A DNA stretch of 64,000 nt. It comes from Aphidius gifuensis. Lineage: Eukaryota > Arthropoda > Insecta > Hymenoptera > Braconidae. The notes beneath the pieces are model-generated. The model saw only the letters and a program-made list of their open reading frames with translations, was not told the DNA's origin and searched no databases. The stretch covers positions 9,300,001 to 9,364,000 of the forward strand of contig NC_057790.1 in NCBI RefSeq assembly GCF_014905175.1. The letters run 5' to 3'. Both the position numbers and the translations under genes were made by a program. Positions 1 to 10,758 of the stretch are shown here, piece after piece (position 1 is the first letter of the stretch; every line of letters starts with the position of its first letter).

Positions 1-213
1 TTGAGGGGGCGTGTTGGAAATTGAACTTAACGACGCACACACAGATACAAACAGTTGCCTTGGTGACACCATGTACACACACATATACATTCATGCACAC
101 ACAAAGTACACACTATCTGGCGACACCTCAAGCGAGGATGTCACACATTCCACCTGTAATTAATATACTTTTACTCTTTATTAAATATCAATAATATAAT
201 TGTTGTTGTTACA
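1..213 (+). mobile_element. 3' end of a Copia-like LTR element: polypurine tract plus LTR
   Basis: The window opens with a purine-rich stretch (ttgagggggcg) immediately followed by TGTTGGAAATT, the arrangement of a polypurine tract abutting the first bases of a 3' LTR. A plausible LTR end is the ACA near 213, giving roughly 200 bp with TGT...ACA ends. The coding part would lie before the window, so neither family nor boundary can be confirmed. The similar ttgaggg tract at about 59,122 follows the Copia element described below, which favours Copia. Confidence 0.4.
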
Positions 214-2028
214 TTATTGCACCATTTTCCTAATCATAATCACAATAAGTTTATTTCAGCGAATACTTAATACGAATAATGGTATTTCTAATTGATTTTC
301 AATTCAATGTGTTATGTTTATACCTGAGTTAAAAAATGATTATTTAATGAATGTAAGTCTACTAATATAAAGCGATCTCATTCTAATTTAAAATGATTAA
401 TGTATCAAGCGTATAGAAAAAAAATGTGCTTCGTGGAGTCAATCGTGTCTAATAAACTTAAAGTATTTCGATTTGCCAAAATGCCTGCTCATTGATTATT
501 TACATGCTGTTTAATTAGGAATTGTGAGCCGAATTTTGGCGGATCAAATTAAATCTTGCAAGTCACCTTTTCAAATTGGAAATTCCTTTGATAAATTGAA
601 CTCACGACTAATGTAACATAGTAATGTCCATTTAGCCACCAAAAATTATTACAAGAACTCCAAAAGATCTTAGTACAATGAAATTTTGGCGGGCAAACGA
701 ATTTAGATCATGTCTTTTATTTTATTTATCGCTAGAAACAGTTTGCCAGAAAAATATCTGCATCATTTCGCTTGACTTGTTTACTATATAAATTTTCTAC
801 TTCAAAAATCTATCAGTCAAGATGAATTAATATCCCACAAGCAGTACGTCGTATTTAGATGTTTTAGTCACTACCGAGATTTGCTGGTCTGTATCCTATT
901 CACCATCACACAAAAATTATGCAATAATATATTTCATACAGAGTTGGATTTTTTGTCTCGTACGGAAAATTTGTTTCGATGGGTTCTGGAGAAGATTATT
1001 TTTAAAGAGAGAAGGGAATTTTAGCATAATAATATCAATGTTAATAAAAAGAATAATAATAAAATCAAATTTTTTACAAAGTTCAGTGTTTTTAATTTTT
1101 TTTTAATTAATTAGATCAATATAGTCAGTCCGCCATTTTGTATTTGAAAAAGTGGTTAATAAGTCTGAATCATATATAATATTCCAAAAAAAATTACCTA
1201 TTATTTTTATTTTTTAGATTATAAATGTTGTCAGGAGAATCCAGTGTAGACGGATTGTAGTTTTTTTTATGTAATTCAGGGAGTTTTGAGTTGGGTCAAC
1301 CCATATAGTAGGTCCAACGGTAAAAATTTCAACGAGTGGTTAATGCAGTTGAATTTTCCATAGAAAAATAAAGAAAATGGCATGGTATGCTATTTCTTTC
1401 ATATTTACAGACTTATTATTACTAAAATATAGAAAAATCGCCATGTTAATTAAATGGGAAACAGTAAGTGATCTGTGGCACGGGTTAGCATTAAGATAGG
1501 GCTTTGAAATTACGACAGGATTTTATTTATTTATTTGGAACCATTCTCGGGGGTGCACTCATAAAAATTCATCATTGACCTTTTTAAGGGCCACCTTAAG
1601 ATATACTTACACTGAAAAAAAGTTCCCGCTGCAGGCACATAACGTTCTTGCTGCCGTAGCAGTAGAGTAGACTGCGAAGCGCTGTACTGCTGTAGCGGAA
1701 GACTTTACTGTTGATGAGTTCAGGCGTATGAGCGGTACAAAGAATAGCTGTATGACACGTAAAGACTCGTTCGATAAATTAAATGATGTATACATTATTG
1801 ATAATAATTATTAATAAATATGATCATATATTACTATTATTATTGAATATGAATTGATTTTAAAATCTTGTATCCTATTTAAAAAAATCACTTCATTTCA
1901 GCTAACTTCACGCTGAAAGGTTTTTACTTTGTTACTATTTTTTTTTTTTTATTGTGAAGTTAGCTGAAATATAAGGATTTATTATTAGGGAATTTTAATT
2001 TCCTATTGTTTTCGCTTTTCTTCTGGAC
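214..2028. other. AT-rich stretch without a recognised gene
   Basis: No frame in this stretch looks protein-coding to me. The only clear structure is a perfect 17-bp inverted repeat at 1895-1911 and 1954-1970 around a T-rich loop, possibly the core of a small foldback element. A pair of similar short segments (gaattttggcgg at about 534 and gaaattttggcggg at about 681) suggests further degraded repeats. Confidence 0.5.
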
Positions 2029-2700
2029 CCCCCCCCCCAACCATGGTAGACACCCCCCCTAAAATTTTTCTAAGTCCCTTAATCTTAACCAATACGATAT
2101 ATATGGAAAATATAAAGAAAAATATAGAAAACTCAGTGAATATAAAGAGAAAAAAAATAAATAAGGAAAAATATCAGTAAATATAAAGGAGAATATAGGA
2201 AAATATCAAAGAAAATTTGGTAAATATAAAAGAAAATATAGAAAAGTGACTGAATATAAAGAAAAAAACGATAAATATGGGAAAATATCAGTAAATATAA
2301 AAGAGAATATAGGAAAGTGACTGAATATAAAGAAAAAAACGATAAATATGGGAAAATATCAGTAAATATAAAGGAGAATATAGGAAAATATCAAAGAAAA
2401 ATCGGTAAATATAAACGGAAATATAGAAAAGTGACTGAATATAAAGAAAAAAACGATAAATAAGGGAACATATCAATTATGCCCCCCCCCCCCCCGAACA
2501 TTTCCTAAGTCCCTCAACTAATCGAAACAAGATGAATATGGAAAATGAAGAAAAATATAGAAAAATAAAGAATATATAAACGAATAAATGAAAATAGAGA
2601 AAAATCACTGAATATAAAGAAAAATACGATAATTATAGGAAAATATTAGGAAAATATGAGTAAACAAAAAAGAAAAGTATAGCAGAATATCATGGAAAAA
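2029..2700. repeat. AT-rich minisatellite bounded by poly-C tracts
   Basis: Degenerate tandem copies of a roughly 70-75 bp purine-rich unit (aatataaagaaaaaaacgat, then aatatgggaaaatatcagta) run from about 2100 to 2480 and decay towards 2700. A C-rich tract followed by ctaagtccct occurs at 2029-2075 and again at 2480-2513, so the array plus its C-tract is itself repeated. Apparent reading frames on the minus strand are Y/F/I-rich products of the repeat and are not genes. Confidence 0.75.
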
Positions 2701-2861
2701 TCATATTTAACAACAAGATTTTTCAACAAAAAGATTTTAAAAAAAATTATTAACATGATAAATTATTAAATATTCAAGTTAAACAAAATATATACGATCA
2801 CTGGAGGATTAGTGAGAAAAATTAATGAACAATACCCATCAATAATAATAATAAAGAAATA

Positions 2862-3038
2862 ATGATACCAGTAGAAGCTAATATAAAATTCGATGACGAT
2901 GAGGAAAATGAAAATATACCAAAAATTAATTTCGAGATTAAAAAAATACAAGAAATTGTACATCTACCAATTAATTCATTTGCAGGCAAAATAATTTTAG
3001 CGAAAAAAAAAAAAAAAAAAAAGAAAACTATTCAATAA
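2862..3038 (+). CDS. short unrecognised ORF (58 codons)
   Basis: An ATG-initiated frame encodes an acidic then lysine-rich peptide (begins MIPVEANIKFDDDEEN and ends in a run of lysines from an A-tract). Amino-acid use is more protein-like than its surroundings, and it lies on the same strand as the transposase remnant that starts at 3685, so it could be an upstream exon or leader of that element. I do not recognise it; it may be chance. Confidence 0.2.
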   Translation: MIPVEANIKFDDDEENENIPKINFEIKKIQEIVHLPINSFAGKIILAKKKKKKKKTIQ

Positions 3039-3481
3039 TAATAATGACATTATTTAGATATCATCGCAATCATAAGTGGAATTTATATATGCAATGTCAG
3101 GACGGTTATTGAAATGAAGAACAATAACATTAGTAGACGACAGTGATTATGAAGTAAAATAAAATTTGAATGAAAAAAAGTTTGATTAAACTAAACAAAG
3201 ATAATAAATTTACCAAAGGAAATATATTTTAGATTGAACTAACTTTATGGAATGAAGAGGCAGAAAATTTCTAGGGAAAAAAGGGTGATGTGATAGCATT
3301 AAAGGAATTAAAAATAAATGAATATAAAAAAATTAAAAATATAACGACGACTTCAGCAACAACTAAAACGTTGAATCCTGATTCAACCGAGAGAAAAAAG
3401 TAAATAAAATAAATACAATCGAACTCGACAATTTTGTAATAAATATTTAACATTGACAGGCTAAAATCATAGTACAACAAA

Positions 3482-3577
3482 ATGAATAAAAACGGAGAGT
3501 TTAAAAGGTTAGAAGAAAGCGATTCTGGACATGGAGATGACCCATTAGAAGGAACAAGCAAAATGAATGAAAATTAA
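3482..3577 (+). CDS. short unrecognised ORF upstream of a transposase remnant
   Basis: A 31-residue frame beginning MNKNGEFKRLEESDSGHGDD, acidic and Ser/Gly-rich, lies 107 bp before the candidate splice acceptor of the CACTA-like transposase remnant. It could be the amino-terminal exon of that transposase gene, but no donor site was convincingly identified and no family was recognised. Confidence 0.2.
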   Translation: MNKNGEFKRLEESDSGHGDDPLEGTSKMNEN

Positions 3578-3684
3578 ATAAATTTTAGTTGTAACAATAA
3601 TCATTGTAACGATAGAGAATGAAATAAATTTGTAGTCACGAATTTCGATATATATTAAAGAAGAAATTAAAATTCTCCCCGCAG

Positions 3685-5054
3685 GGAAGGCACAGTTGCT
3701 TCAGCAACTGTATGATCATTTTTTTTTATTTATTTCAACAAAAATCCGCAATGTGAGCATATATTCACACGTGCTCAATGTAAAAGCTGATGTTATTTGT
3801 TATATCTTAAACGTGGTCGTTTTAATAGAACAAAATGTTACACAAACGTGTTTAGAAGCTATTATCGGAGCTATTAATTGTCATTGTATACTGGACGAAC
3901 ATTATAAAAGTGGTCTATTTAAATTTCAAAAAGTTTTTGGCTTGACAACGAATGTAAAAAATGATATTATTAAACATTTTTATCGCATGATATGTGAAAA
4001 AGCTCTTCAGAATAAAGATGATGCTTGCCTTGAATGTACACAAATGGGAAAAAATGAAAAATCATATTTCATTGAGCTACCACTGAAAAGTCAGCGAAAA
4101 GAAGTATATAAAAGACGAAATTTCTTCGATAATTTAAATCATCGATTTGAAAGGACTATGATAAAAACATAATTTCTGATATTCATAATGCAATTTTATA
4201 TAAATCGTTGGTTAACAAGGGTCTCTTGGCAGATAAAAAAAATATTTCTTTTACATGGTATACGGATAGGATCCCTGTTTTTCAGAGTTCATGTATCAGT
4301 TTGTGGCCTATTTATTCAACTATAAATGAATTGTCATTTAAAGAAAGAACTAAACGTGAAAATTTATTATTGTTGGCGTTATGGTCTGAAACAGGCAAAC
4401 CAACAACTGATAATTTTATTTATCAAACTCGTGTACAATTTAAAAAACTCAAACGAGGAATTAATCTTAACTTGTATGATGGGTCAAGACTTTTAGTAAA
4501 AAATATTTTGTTGATTGGTAAGTGTGACGTTCCTGCTATAGTTAATTTTTGGAATTTAGTGTCTCATAATGGACTTCATGGTTGCCCAACATGTGTATGG
4601 CCTGGAGAAACATATAATTCAACACCTACATCACATACTCATGTTTACCCTTACATTAAATCTCCAAAGTTAAGAACAAAAGAAAAATACAATTAAATAT
4701 GCTCAACGAACGTTACCATATTTACCCTACATAGGCGTAAAGGGTCACTGCATTCTGGCATCAATAATAAATCATCATATAAAAGGTATCGCAAGTGACA
4801 GAATGCATACTGTTGATGCTGGGACAGTAAAAAAACTTTTCACATTATGGTTTAATAATAAACATCAAAATGAACCATACTCATTGTTTTTTGCCAAAAA
4901 TTTTGAAGATGAACGATGGAAAAAAATTAAGCTACCACATTTTGTTCATCGTATGATAAGTACAATTGATGAAGTTTTACATTGGAAAACATCACAATTT
5001 AAATTTAACAATACTTCAAAAATTTTCAGTATGAGGCTTTTCAGGCCAAAATGA
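3685..5054 (+). pseudogene. decayed CACTA/EnSpm-like transposase
   Basis: Three successive open pieces (about 3685-4172, 4208-4696, 4803-5054) in different frames read like one transposase of the animal CACTA-related type. The middle piece has the block FKERTKRENLLLLALW followed by CDVPAIVNF and GLHGCPTCVWPGE, a Cys-containing motif typical of these proteins; the last has MHTVDAGTVKKLFTLW and PHFVHRMIS. The first piece follows a good splice acceptor (tctccccgcag, 3672-3684). Frameshifts and stops at about 4172 and 4695 and loss of the C-terminal half mark it as dead. Assignment rests on remembered family motifs; terminal inverted repeats were not found. Confidence 0.55.
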
Positions 5055-7552
5055 GGTTTTATTTTTTTTTTTTATTTTAGAAAAATTTTTAAAATAAAGA
5101 AAAAATCACAAAATAACTCACATTTTGTCCTTCTTGTCTTAACATAAGATGGAGAAGGCCAAATTGGGGACTATTATTCAAAATTTTAACTAGAGAACAA
5201 TAGAAGAAGTTCTATAAAGCCAAATTGGGAACTTAAATTTCGTCTTGGAAGTATATTGTCTAACTAATACGAAAAGGAGGTGATTTTTTTCTTGATTTCG
5301 TCATAATAATCAATATTAAAAAAAAAAATAAAATTTCATTTTAATTGAATAATTTTACAAGGGTGTGTTCCGTGGCTTTTTTGTTTTATTCTTATATGCT
5401 TTTTAGCTACTGTTTTTAAATTCGTACAGAAACAAATAAGCTACGAAAAACACCCTACCACTTCGTGGCTCCATCTTTGACGGTAAAATATGCCATGGCT
5501 AAAACCTGCTTGAGAATACACTAATTTTTAACATTGGTGGTTACTTCATCGGTGGATTTGTCATTGGTTGTTTTGTCATTGGTGGTTTCAATATTGGTAA
5601 CCTTAGCATTAATAATTTTTATGTTCGCAATATTATCTTATGTACATCCCCGCCCTTCTTTTTTCGTGCCATAGACTATGATGTTAACACCAGAGCCGCT
5701 TGCGACTACATATAAAATCCGGTGCGAATGTCCCTGTCTCATTCTATCGATATCACTCATTACATTAACTTATTATTAATTATTTTTAATAACATAGGCA
5801 GTATTGCCAACTGACATTAGTGCCGGCTCTAGAAACTAGATGAGCCTATAAATCCCTCTGACGCACTACACTTGTCGTGCGTTTGATGGAGTTAGGGTTG
5901 CCGAAATGCACGGTGATTTTATAAATTTTAATAATAAAATAAAAAAGTTCAGGCGTTTCACCGCAAGACATTACACGTTGATGTACAAAAAAAAAATAAA
6001 TAAATTTAGAAATAAAAACGCATGTTTAAACACGTTTGCATAAATAATTATTCGAAACTTTTCAATGTAGATTATATTATATTCGTTGACACTTGATTTT
6101 TGTTAATCTCAACTAGTTTTCAATAATTTTTAGTAATTTTGGAGTAAATTGAAAAGCGATGCTGTAAAATGCTTTCATAACAATAATAATTTGCATGACG
6201 TTGCAACATACCACTATGGCAGCTTTGCATGAAAGCAACAACTAGCGCATTTATGTTTTTCTATCGCTACGAACATTTTTTATCGGCGAATCTTTATTGC
6301 GGAACCCACAATACGGGACCAAGAATAGCAATCCAGAACAATTAAAGATATACATAAATGTTTGAATAACAATATAAATAATAATGATAATAATATAATT
6401 ATAAATTATTAAATTCGATTACTATAAACTCATGAAATAAATAAAGAATTCAATGATAGATTAACTTGATATGTAATATCTCACTCATGATTGTATCACG
6501 AGCACGTATATGCAGATGTTGTGCTGGTGGTCCCGAATTATCTCGGACTAGAATTCGCGATCGTTGTCTAGTTAACATGGAGTTCAGTCAAGTTATTTCC
6601 TCAGGTCAGAATACTGTGTCTATAATCTGACGTGCTATGGATCTTCCGGATCGTCTCTTGCCTTAAACTTTAAAAATGTTTTGTTCGGCAGTAAATCTGA
6701 TTACCAATTGAGACAATCTAAAACAAAATAAAAGAATAATTGAATGAACTTGAAAAAAATAAATTTATTTCTCAGATCACATTGCAAAAGTATATTTATT
6801 GTATCTCTGTCATAATTTTGCCCATACTATTGGGATTCATGTTGAAGCTCTTCAGGAAAATTGACATTTTAACTATTATCTCGACCTCATTGTGTTGTTG
6901 GATTTCACGTTGGGGTTTTGGTATTTCTTGTTGTTTTGGTTATAGTGTTGGTGCTAGCAGTTGTCTTGGTGGTGTTAATATTGCCCCTCGTGTCGTGTTG
7001 GTGCTGTCAGTAGTCTTGGAGGTGTTGTTGGCAGTGCTCTCGATGATCTTAATATTGGAGCAAGTAGTGGTGTTGGTGCTCGTAGTCGCATTGTTGGTGT
7101 TGGAGGTAATATTATTTTTAATAGTGATGTTGGAGTTTTTTCTAATGGTGGCAGTGATAACATTGGTGGCTGTTGTAGTGTTATTTCGTTTTTTATTTTT
7201 CTTTTCGGTGTTTATTGATTTAGAGCAACAGACTAGCTCTAATTAGATACAGTAAAATTATTATCACTAACGTTCGAGCAGCCACTTAAATTTCTCAGCT
7301 TGCTATGTTCTTTAAGATAGTCAATACTCTCTACACAAACAGCTTTCAATGGGTTTCATATCAATTAGATTAACCTGGCAATCAATAACTAGAACGACAA
7401 GTAGTGGCAATAATGATACTTTTGGTATTTCAATTTCTCGGTTTCGACCTCTGCTAGTATCACAAATAGTGTCTAAATCTGTTTGAGATTTGTGATCTAT
7501 AATTATTATTCTGCAATAATCATTAAAGGATAATATGAGAAAGAAATTATCG
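5055..7552. other. non-coding stretch with degenerate low-complexity DNA
   Basis: No gene is recognised. At 5345-5460 an imperfect inverted repeat (gggtgtgttccgtggc against gctacgaaaaacaccct) suggests a small MITE. At 5530-5600 there are degenerate copies of cattggtggtt. From 6885 to 7180 the plus strand is GT-rich (ttggtggtgtt-like units), which in different frames gives Gly/Ser-rich or Leu/Val-rich peptides; the 168-codon frame at 6740-7246 is most simply a by-product of this composition, though a frameshifted glycine-rich gene cannot be excluded. Confidence 0.45.
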
Positions 7553-7727
7553 TACCATTTCTAAGACTGAGTTGAGTTCTCGTATTTGTTCTTGTGACTC
7601 CCACGGTTGTTGGCTTTCGAGATAACCAACATGGCTGCCCCGCATGATTTTGAGGAGGATGGTGAGAAATCCTCGTTGCTAACTTTGGCCGATAGTTCTC
7701 GCCGTGCAGGTCAGAAAATCGGTTACA
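7553..7727 (+). repeat. 175-bp dispersed repeat carrying a conserved short ORF (copy A)
   Basis: This segment is about 85-90% identical by eye to the reverse complement of 45,312-45,484. Similarity begins at taccatttctaagactgag and stops near the end of a short reading frame; the flanks are unrelated. Both copies keep an ATG frame in the same place, so the repeat is likely the start of a gag-like or other TE gene or a dispersed exon. Confidence 0.65.
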
Positions 7728-7750
7728 AGGTACACAGGCCACGAAACTGA
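7631..7750 (+). CDS. short conserved ORF inside the dispersed repeat (39 aa)
   Basis: The frame begins MAAPHDFEEDGEKSSLLTL and continues through a basic segment to TGA at 7748-7750. Its sister on the minus strand at about 45,402 begins MAPPGDLEEDGEKSSLLTL. In the central part the differences between copies are synonymous (CTA/TTA, ACT/ACC), which hints at past coding constraint. The sequence AAG/GTACAC just after the conserved part could be a splice donor. I do not recognise the protein. Confidence 0.35.
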   Translation: MAAPHDFEEDGEKSSLLTLADSSRRAGQKIGYKVHRPRN

Positions 7751-8112
7751 ATTTACCTAGGTCTGAATATCTATTGAGCACGTGGATTATCATTTCAATA
7801 ATACTTATTAGTTATGAACTGAGAAAATGTTAATCAGTAACTGTTTTTCGATATTTATATAATGACTCTGGAGTAACGATTCTAGCTGATATATTTTCGG
7901 ATGTATAGTAGTGTTTACAGTTTTTGGAGTGATATAATTACTTTAGAGTTACCAGTCTGGCATTAATATTTTCAAATTGATGTGTACATCTACATGTATA
8001 TATGTAGAAATACAACGGTAACGAAACAGTAAATTATATGATCAAGTTTGAAAAAAGGATTTCGTCACCACCGCAAACTTAACCCACTCAATAAATATTA
8101 CATCGCTACACT

Positions 8113-8669
8113 TTAAGGTTGATTCCCAGTCGCATCACCGAACCAATATTTATGCCACGAAGGGCCCGTATATCAATAACGCTATTTTTTATTCCCGTGT
8201 CCTAAAATTTTTTGTGGCGCCACTGGTGAAAAAACCAAGTTCTTTAGAAGTATGTGTGTCGTGGCTACACACTACCAAGCAAAGATTACATCGTACACTG
8301 AAGTCATGCTTGTGTTCATGTCTGTGTGCTGCGCTTCTCGCGAAATTTTTGAATTTTGAAGTTATTTATTTTTTAAACGCTACAGACGAAATACTAAATA
8401 TTTATATCAAAAAATTTGTCTTTTCTAACACTACAAATTGATAGAAATTTAAAGTTTTCTGTTGCGTTTTAAAAAAGTTATTAATAAAAATATGAGGTAC
8501 CGCCTATACCTTGCGTGTTAAAGTTGTCAACTTTGACAGTAAATATCTCAAAAAAACCACACAAAAAAAAATTGAAAAAAATTGACAATGTAGATAATTA
8601 TTTCATTTAAACAGAGGATAAAAAAAAAAAAAATCTGTTGCGATTTCAGATTTCCAGAATCAACCTTAA
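8113..8669. mobile_element. MITE with TTAAGGTTGATTC ends
   Basis: The element begins TTAAGGTTGATTC and ends GAATCAACCTTAA, with inverted similarity continuing inward with gaps (gtcgcat near the left end against ttgcgatttc near the right). TTAA at both outer edges suggests either a TTAA target duplication, as for piggyBac-type elements, or part of the terminal repeat. No transposase frame is present in the roughly 550 bp. Confidence 0.5.
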
Positions 8670-9231
8670 TTTCAGAATGATATAATTATTTTTTTTTTAA
8701 TTATGAATGTATACAAGTAGTAGTTAAAGTAAAACAATCCTGACGCATATGGCTATACAATAACAAAAACAAAATTTAAAAAAAAAACAGATTTTCAAAT
8801 AAAAATATAAATTTTGAGAGTTATTTATTTACTTTTTCTAGTATTTTAGAAAACTTAGGTAAAAGTGTATATGTATTGCTGAATCGTAAATTATTATATT
8901 TTAAAAGCTCTATACTGTCAGACTGCTTATCAATATTTGATAGTTCCCTGGAAGCTTTTGCAAAAAAATCAAAACGCTAAGTAAAAGATGTACACCATAA
9001 TACAAGCATATGATTGGTACAACTATATTTCTTTACTTTTTTTTTCTTTTTCATTTTACTCATAAATAGCGTGAAGGTCTGATGTACTTTTTTTTCTGTT
9101 TTTCATGGAGAAAGTTTTGGAATTTACCTGTGTTACTCCCGCGGTGAGGGACGTGATTTATAGTCCATTCTGGCCGTTCTACTATTCGTGGTACTTTTGT
9201 TTTTTATCTAGTTTTGCCAAGATTTTCCATC
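8670..9231. other. AT-rich stretch, nothing recognised
   Basis: Homopolymer-rich DNA without a convincing reading frame or repeat structure. Confidence 0.5.
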
Positions 9232-9440
9232 CCAGGTAGGAAGTGACGACGGGCACAAGCCGTGGACAAGCCTGATTACCCGGCTCTCGGACCTGTGTCG
9301 GACCTGAGACACAAGCCTGTGTCAAGTCTGGAATGTTCACGATGTATTTGCTGGTGTCGGACTAGTGTATCGGGCTTGACACAGGCTTGTGTTCCCAGGC
9401 TCGACACAGTCTTGTGTTCCCAGGCTTGACACCGGCTTGC
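9232..9440. repeat. GC-richer repeat related to the array at 27.9-28.3 kb
   Basis: Repeated words such as acaagcctgtgtcaag, ggcttgacacagg and cgacacagtcttgtg alternate in both orientations. The left border cccaggtaggaa matches, inverted, the right border tcctacctggga at about 28,291-28,302. The two regions therefore belong to one repeat family in opposite orientation. Confidence 0.6.
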
Positions 9441-9561
9441 AAAAAAAATTATAAAAAAATATAAATAAACAATTATTTTTAATTTATTTATTTGACATTA
9501 TTATTTTTTGCGCGATACAATTTGAATTAACGATGATTATATGAACGAAAATAAACGGCGT

Positions 9562-9636
9562 AACGGGGGATCGATCCTAGGTCTCTCACGTGGAACTCCA
9601 ATGCTCTATCAAGTCGACCACAGGGGATTCATGAAA
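9562..9636 (-). repeat. tRNA-like segment (SINE promoter or tRNA pseudogene)
   Basis: Read on the minus strand there is an A-box-like block (tggtcgacttgatagagca) followed by a B-box-like block (ggatcgatccc) at tRNA spacing, but the acceptor arm and anticodon loop do not fold convincingly. It is best taken as the RNA polymerase III promoter of a tRNA-derived SINE or as a decayed tRNA. It sits about 200 bp outside the left Polinton terminus. Confidence 0.4.
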
Positions 9637-9829
9637 GAGTCAGTCAAAATTTTTTATATAAATGAATATATTCGAGAGTCAATACACAGTTCTTGTAAAA
9701 GCCTGGCACGATAGACAAAACCTAATAATTTTTATTTAAAATGTCTATTTACAATTTATAGATTAATTAATTTTTTTTTTGAAGTGAAACTTCTTTACGG
9801 AGGGTAGCAAAAAAATTCGAGGCCCTTCT

Positions 9830-10190
9830 AGCGTTACGCGCTCGCGTCGACTCTCTGTCACGCGCTCGCGTTAGTAGTGTATCTATAGGCGTTCTGGATC
9901 AGAGGGAGGTCGAAAAATAGTAGATCGGCGAGGGGACAGGGGACTGCAACTCGGCCGGTAAAACAGAGATGGTAAAGAAATTTGTCATTTGAATTCTCAG
10001 TTGTTGATAATGCAGAGATGGTAAAGAAATTTGTCATTTGATGGTGTGGAATCCTCAATTGTCATGCGTCGGTAATACAGACTTGACCGGAAAAATTAAA
10101 TTTTGTTATTTTAACATGCGATTCATCGTGTCCCATGTCCTGGGGCATAGCTCAAGTCTCATGTCTCATGTCCTGTCTCATTAAATAACA
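9830..10190 (+). repeat. left terminal inverted repeat of the Polinton
   Basis: From about 9892 (gttctggatcagagggaggt) to about 10,175 this matches the reverse complement of the right end closely, including the doubled block agagatggtaaagaaatttg at about 9966 and 10,015, the motif gtcggtaatacag and the inner part ggggcatagctcaag. The outer 60 bp (gcgttacgcgctcgcg) match the other end only loosely. Confidence 0.85.
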
Positions 10191-10198
10191 AAAAAACA
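10187..10198 (-). terminator. RNA polymerase III terminator of the tRNA-Tyr gene
   Basis: Immediately 3' of the tRNA on the minus strand there is a run of seven T residues (A7 at 10,190-10,196 on the plus strand), the standard Pol III stop signal. Confidence 0.7.
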
Positions 10199-10200
10199 TT

Positions 10201-10303
10201 CCTTCGAGCCGGGTTCGAACCAACGACCAATGGATAACTTTTTAAATTGTTTATAACAATATGCAATTACAGTCCAGTGCTCTACCAACTGAGCTATCGA
10301 AGG
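10201..10303 (-). tRNA. tRNA-Tyr (GTA) with an intron
   Basis: Read on the minus strand, the 7-bp acceptor stem CCTTCGA/TCGAAGG is perfect. The D arm is GCTCAGTTGGTAGAGC, the anticodon stem is CTGGA/TCCAT (one terminal mismatch), and the T arm has loop TTCGAAC. The anticodon loop CTGTAA is interrupted right after position 37 by an intron of about 31 nt, the canonical place and a hallmark of eukaryotic tRNA-Tyr; the mature length would be about 72 nt. The discriminator is A (complement of T at 10,200). A T7 terminator follows. It lies between the left terminal repeat and the first protein gene of the Polinton; no counterpart is seen next to the right repeat. Confidence 0.88.
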
Positions 10304-10623
10304 TTATTTGTAGGACTTCTCACGTTTCATGTCCCATACATAAATATTTTTAAAATACAATTTTGCGAAAAAAAATTGCTGACTCTCCATACGTGTTATT
10401 TTTTTCAAATCGACCAATGTATATATAAATACAACTTTGCAAAAAAATTAGCTGACTCTTGATACGTGGAATTTTCAAATATAAACTAATAAAATGCTGT
10501 CGTAGTATTTAATTGTTTATGATAAAAAATAAATATTAATTAATGTGCACGTGAGAATTTGCTGACTGTAAATACGTGTCATTTGAATAGGTACTCCTTC
10601 TACTATTCTATTGTATTTATCCC

Positions 10624-10660
10624 TATATAAACGAGAAGTTTTTCTGAAATTTTATCATTC
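10624..10660 (+). promoter_or_regulatory. core promoter: TATA box and initiator for the 10.8-kb gene
   Basis: TATATAAA starts at 10,624 and an initiator-like TCATTC has its A at about 10,657, a spacing of 33 bp as in insect RNA polymerase II promoters. A good donor-like AAAG/GTAAGA at about 10,680 raises the possibility of a 5' UTR intron before the coding start. Confidence 0.6.
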
Positions 10661-10758
10661 GAATATCAAGACTGTAAGGAAAGGTAAGAAAGCAATTTAA
10701 TAATATACATTGATAATTAGTATTATATTTTATACATATTTATTTGCTTGAAATTAAA

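Noticed and set aside
6740..7246. A 168-codon plus-strand hydrophobic frame
   Set aside because: It follows from GT-rich low-complexity DNA; leucine and valine runs are frame-dependent and no start context or homology is evident.
8214..8441. A 75-codon frame with a Cys/Leu-rich segment
   Set aside because: It lies inside the MITE with TTAAGGTTGATTC ends and has no recognisable domain.
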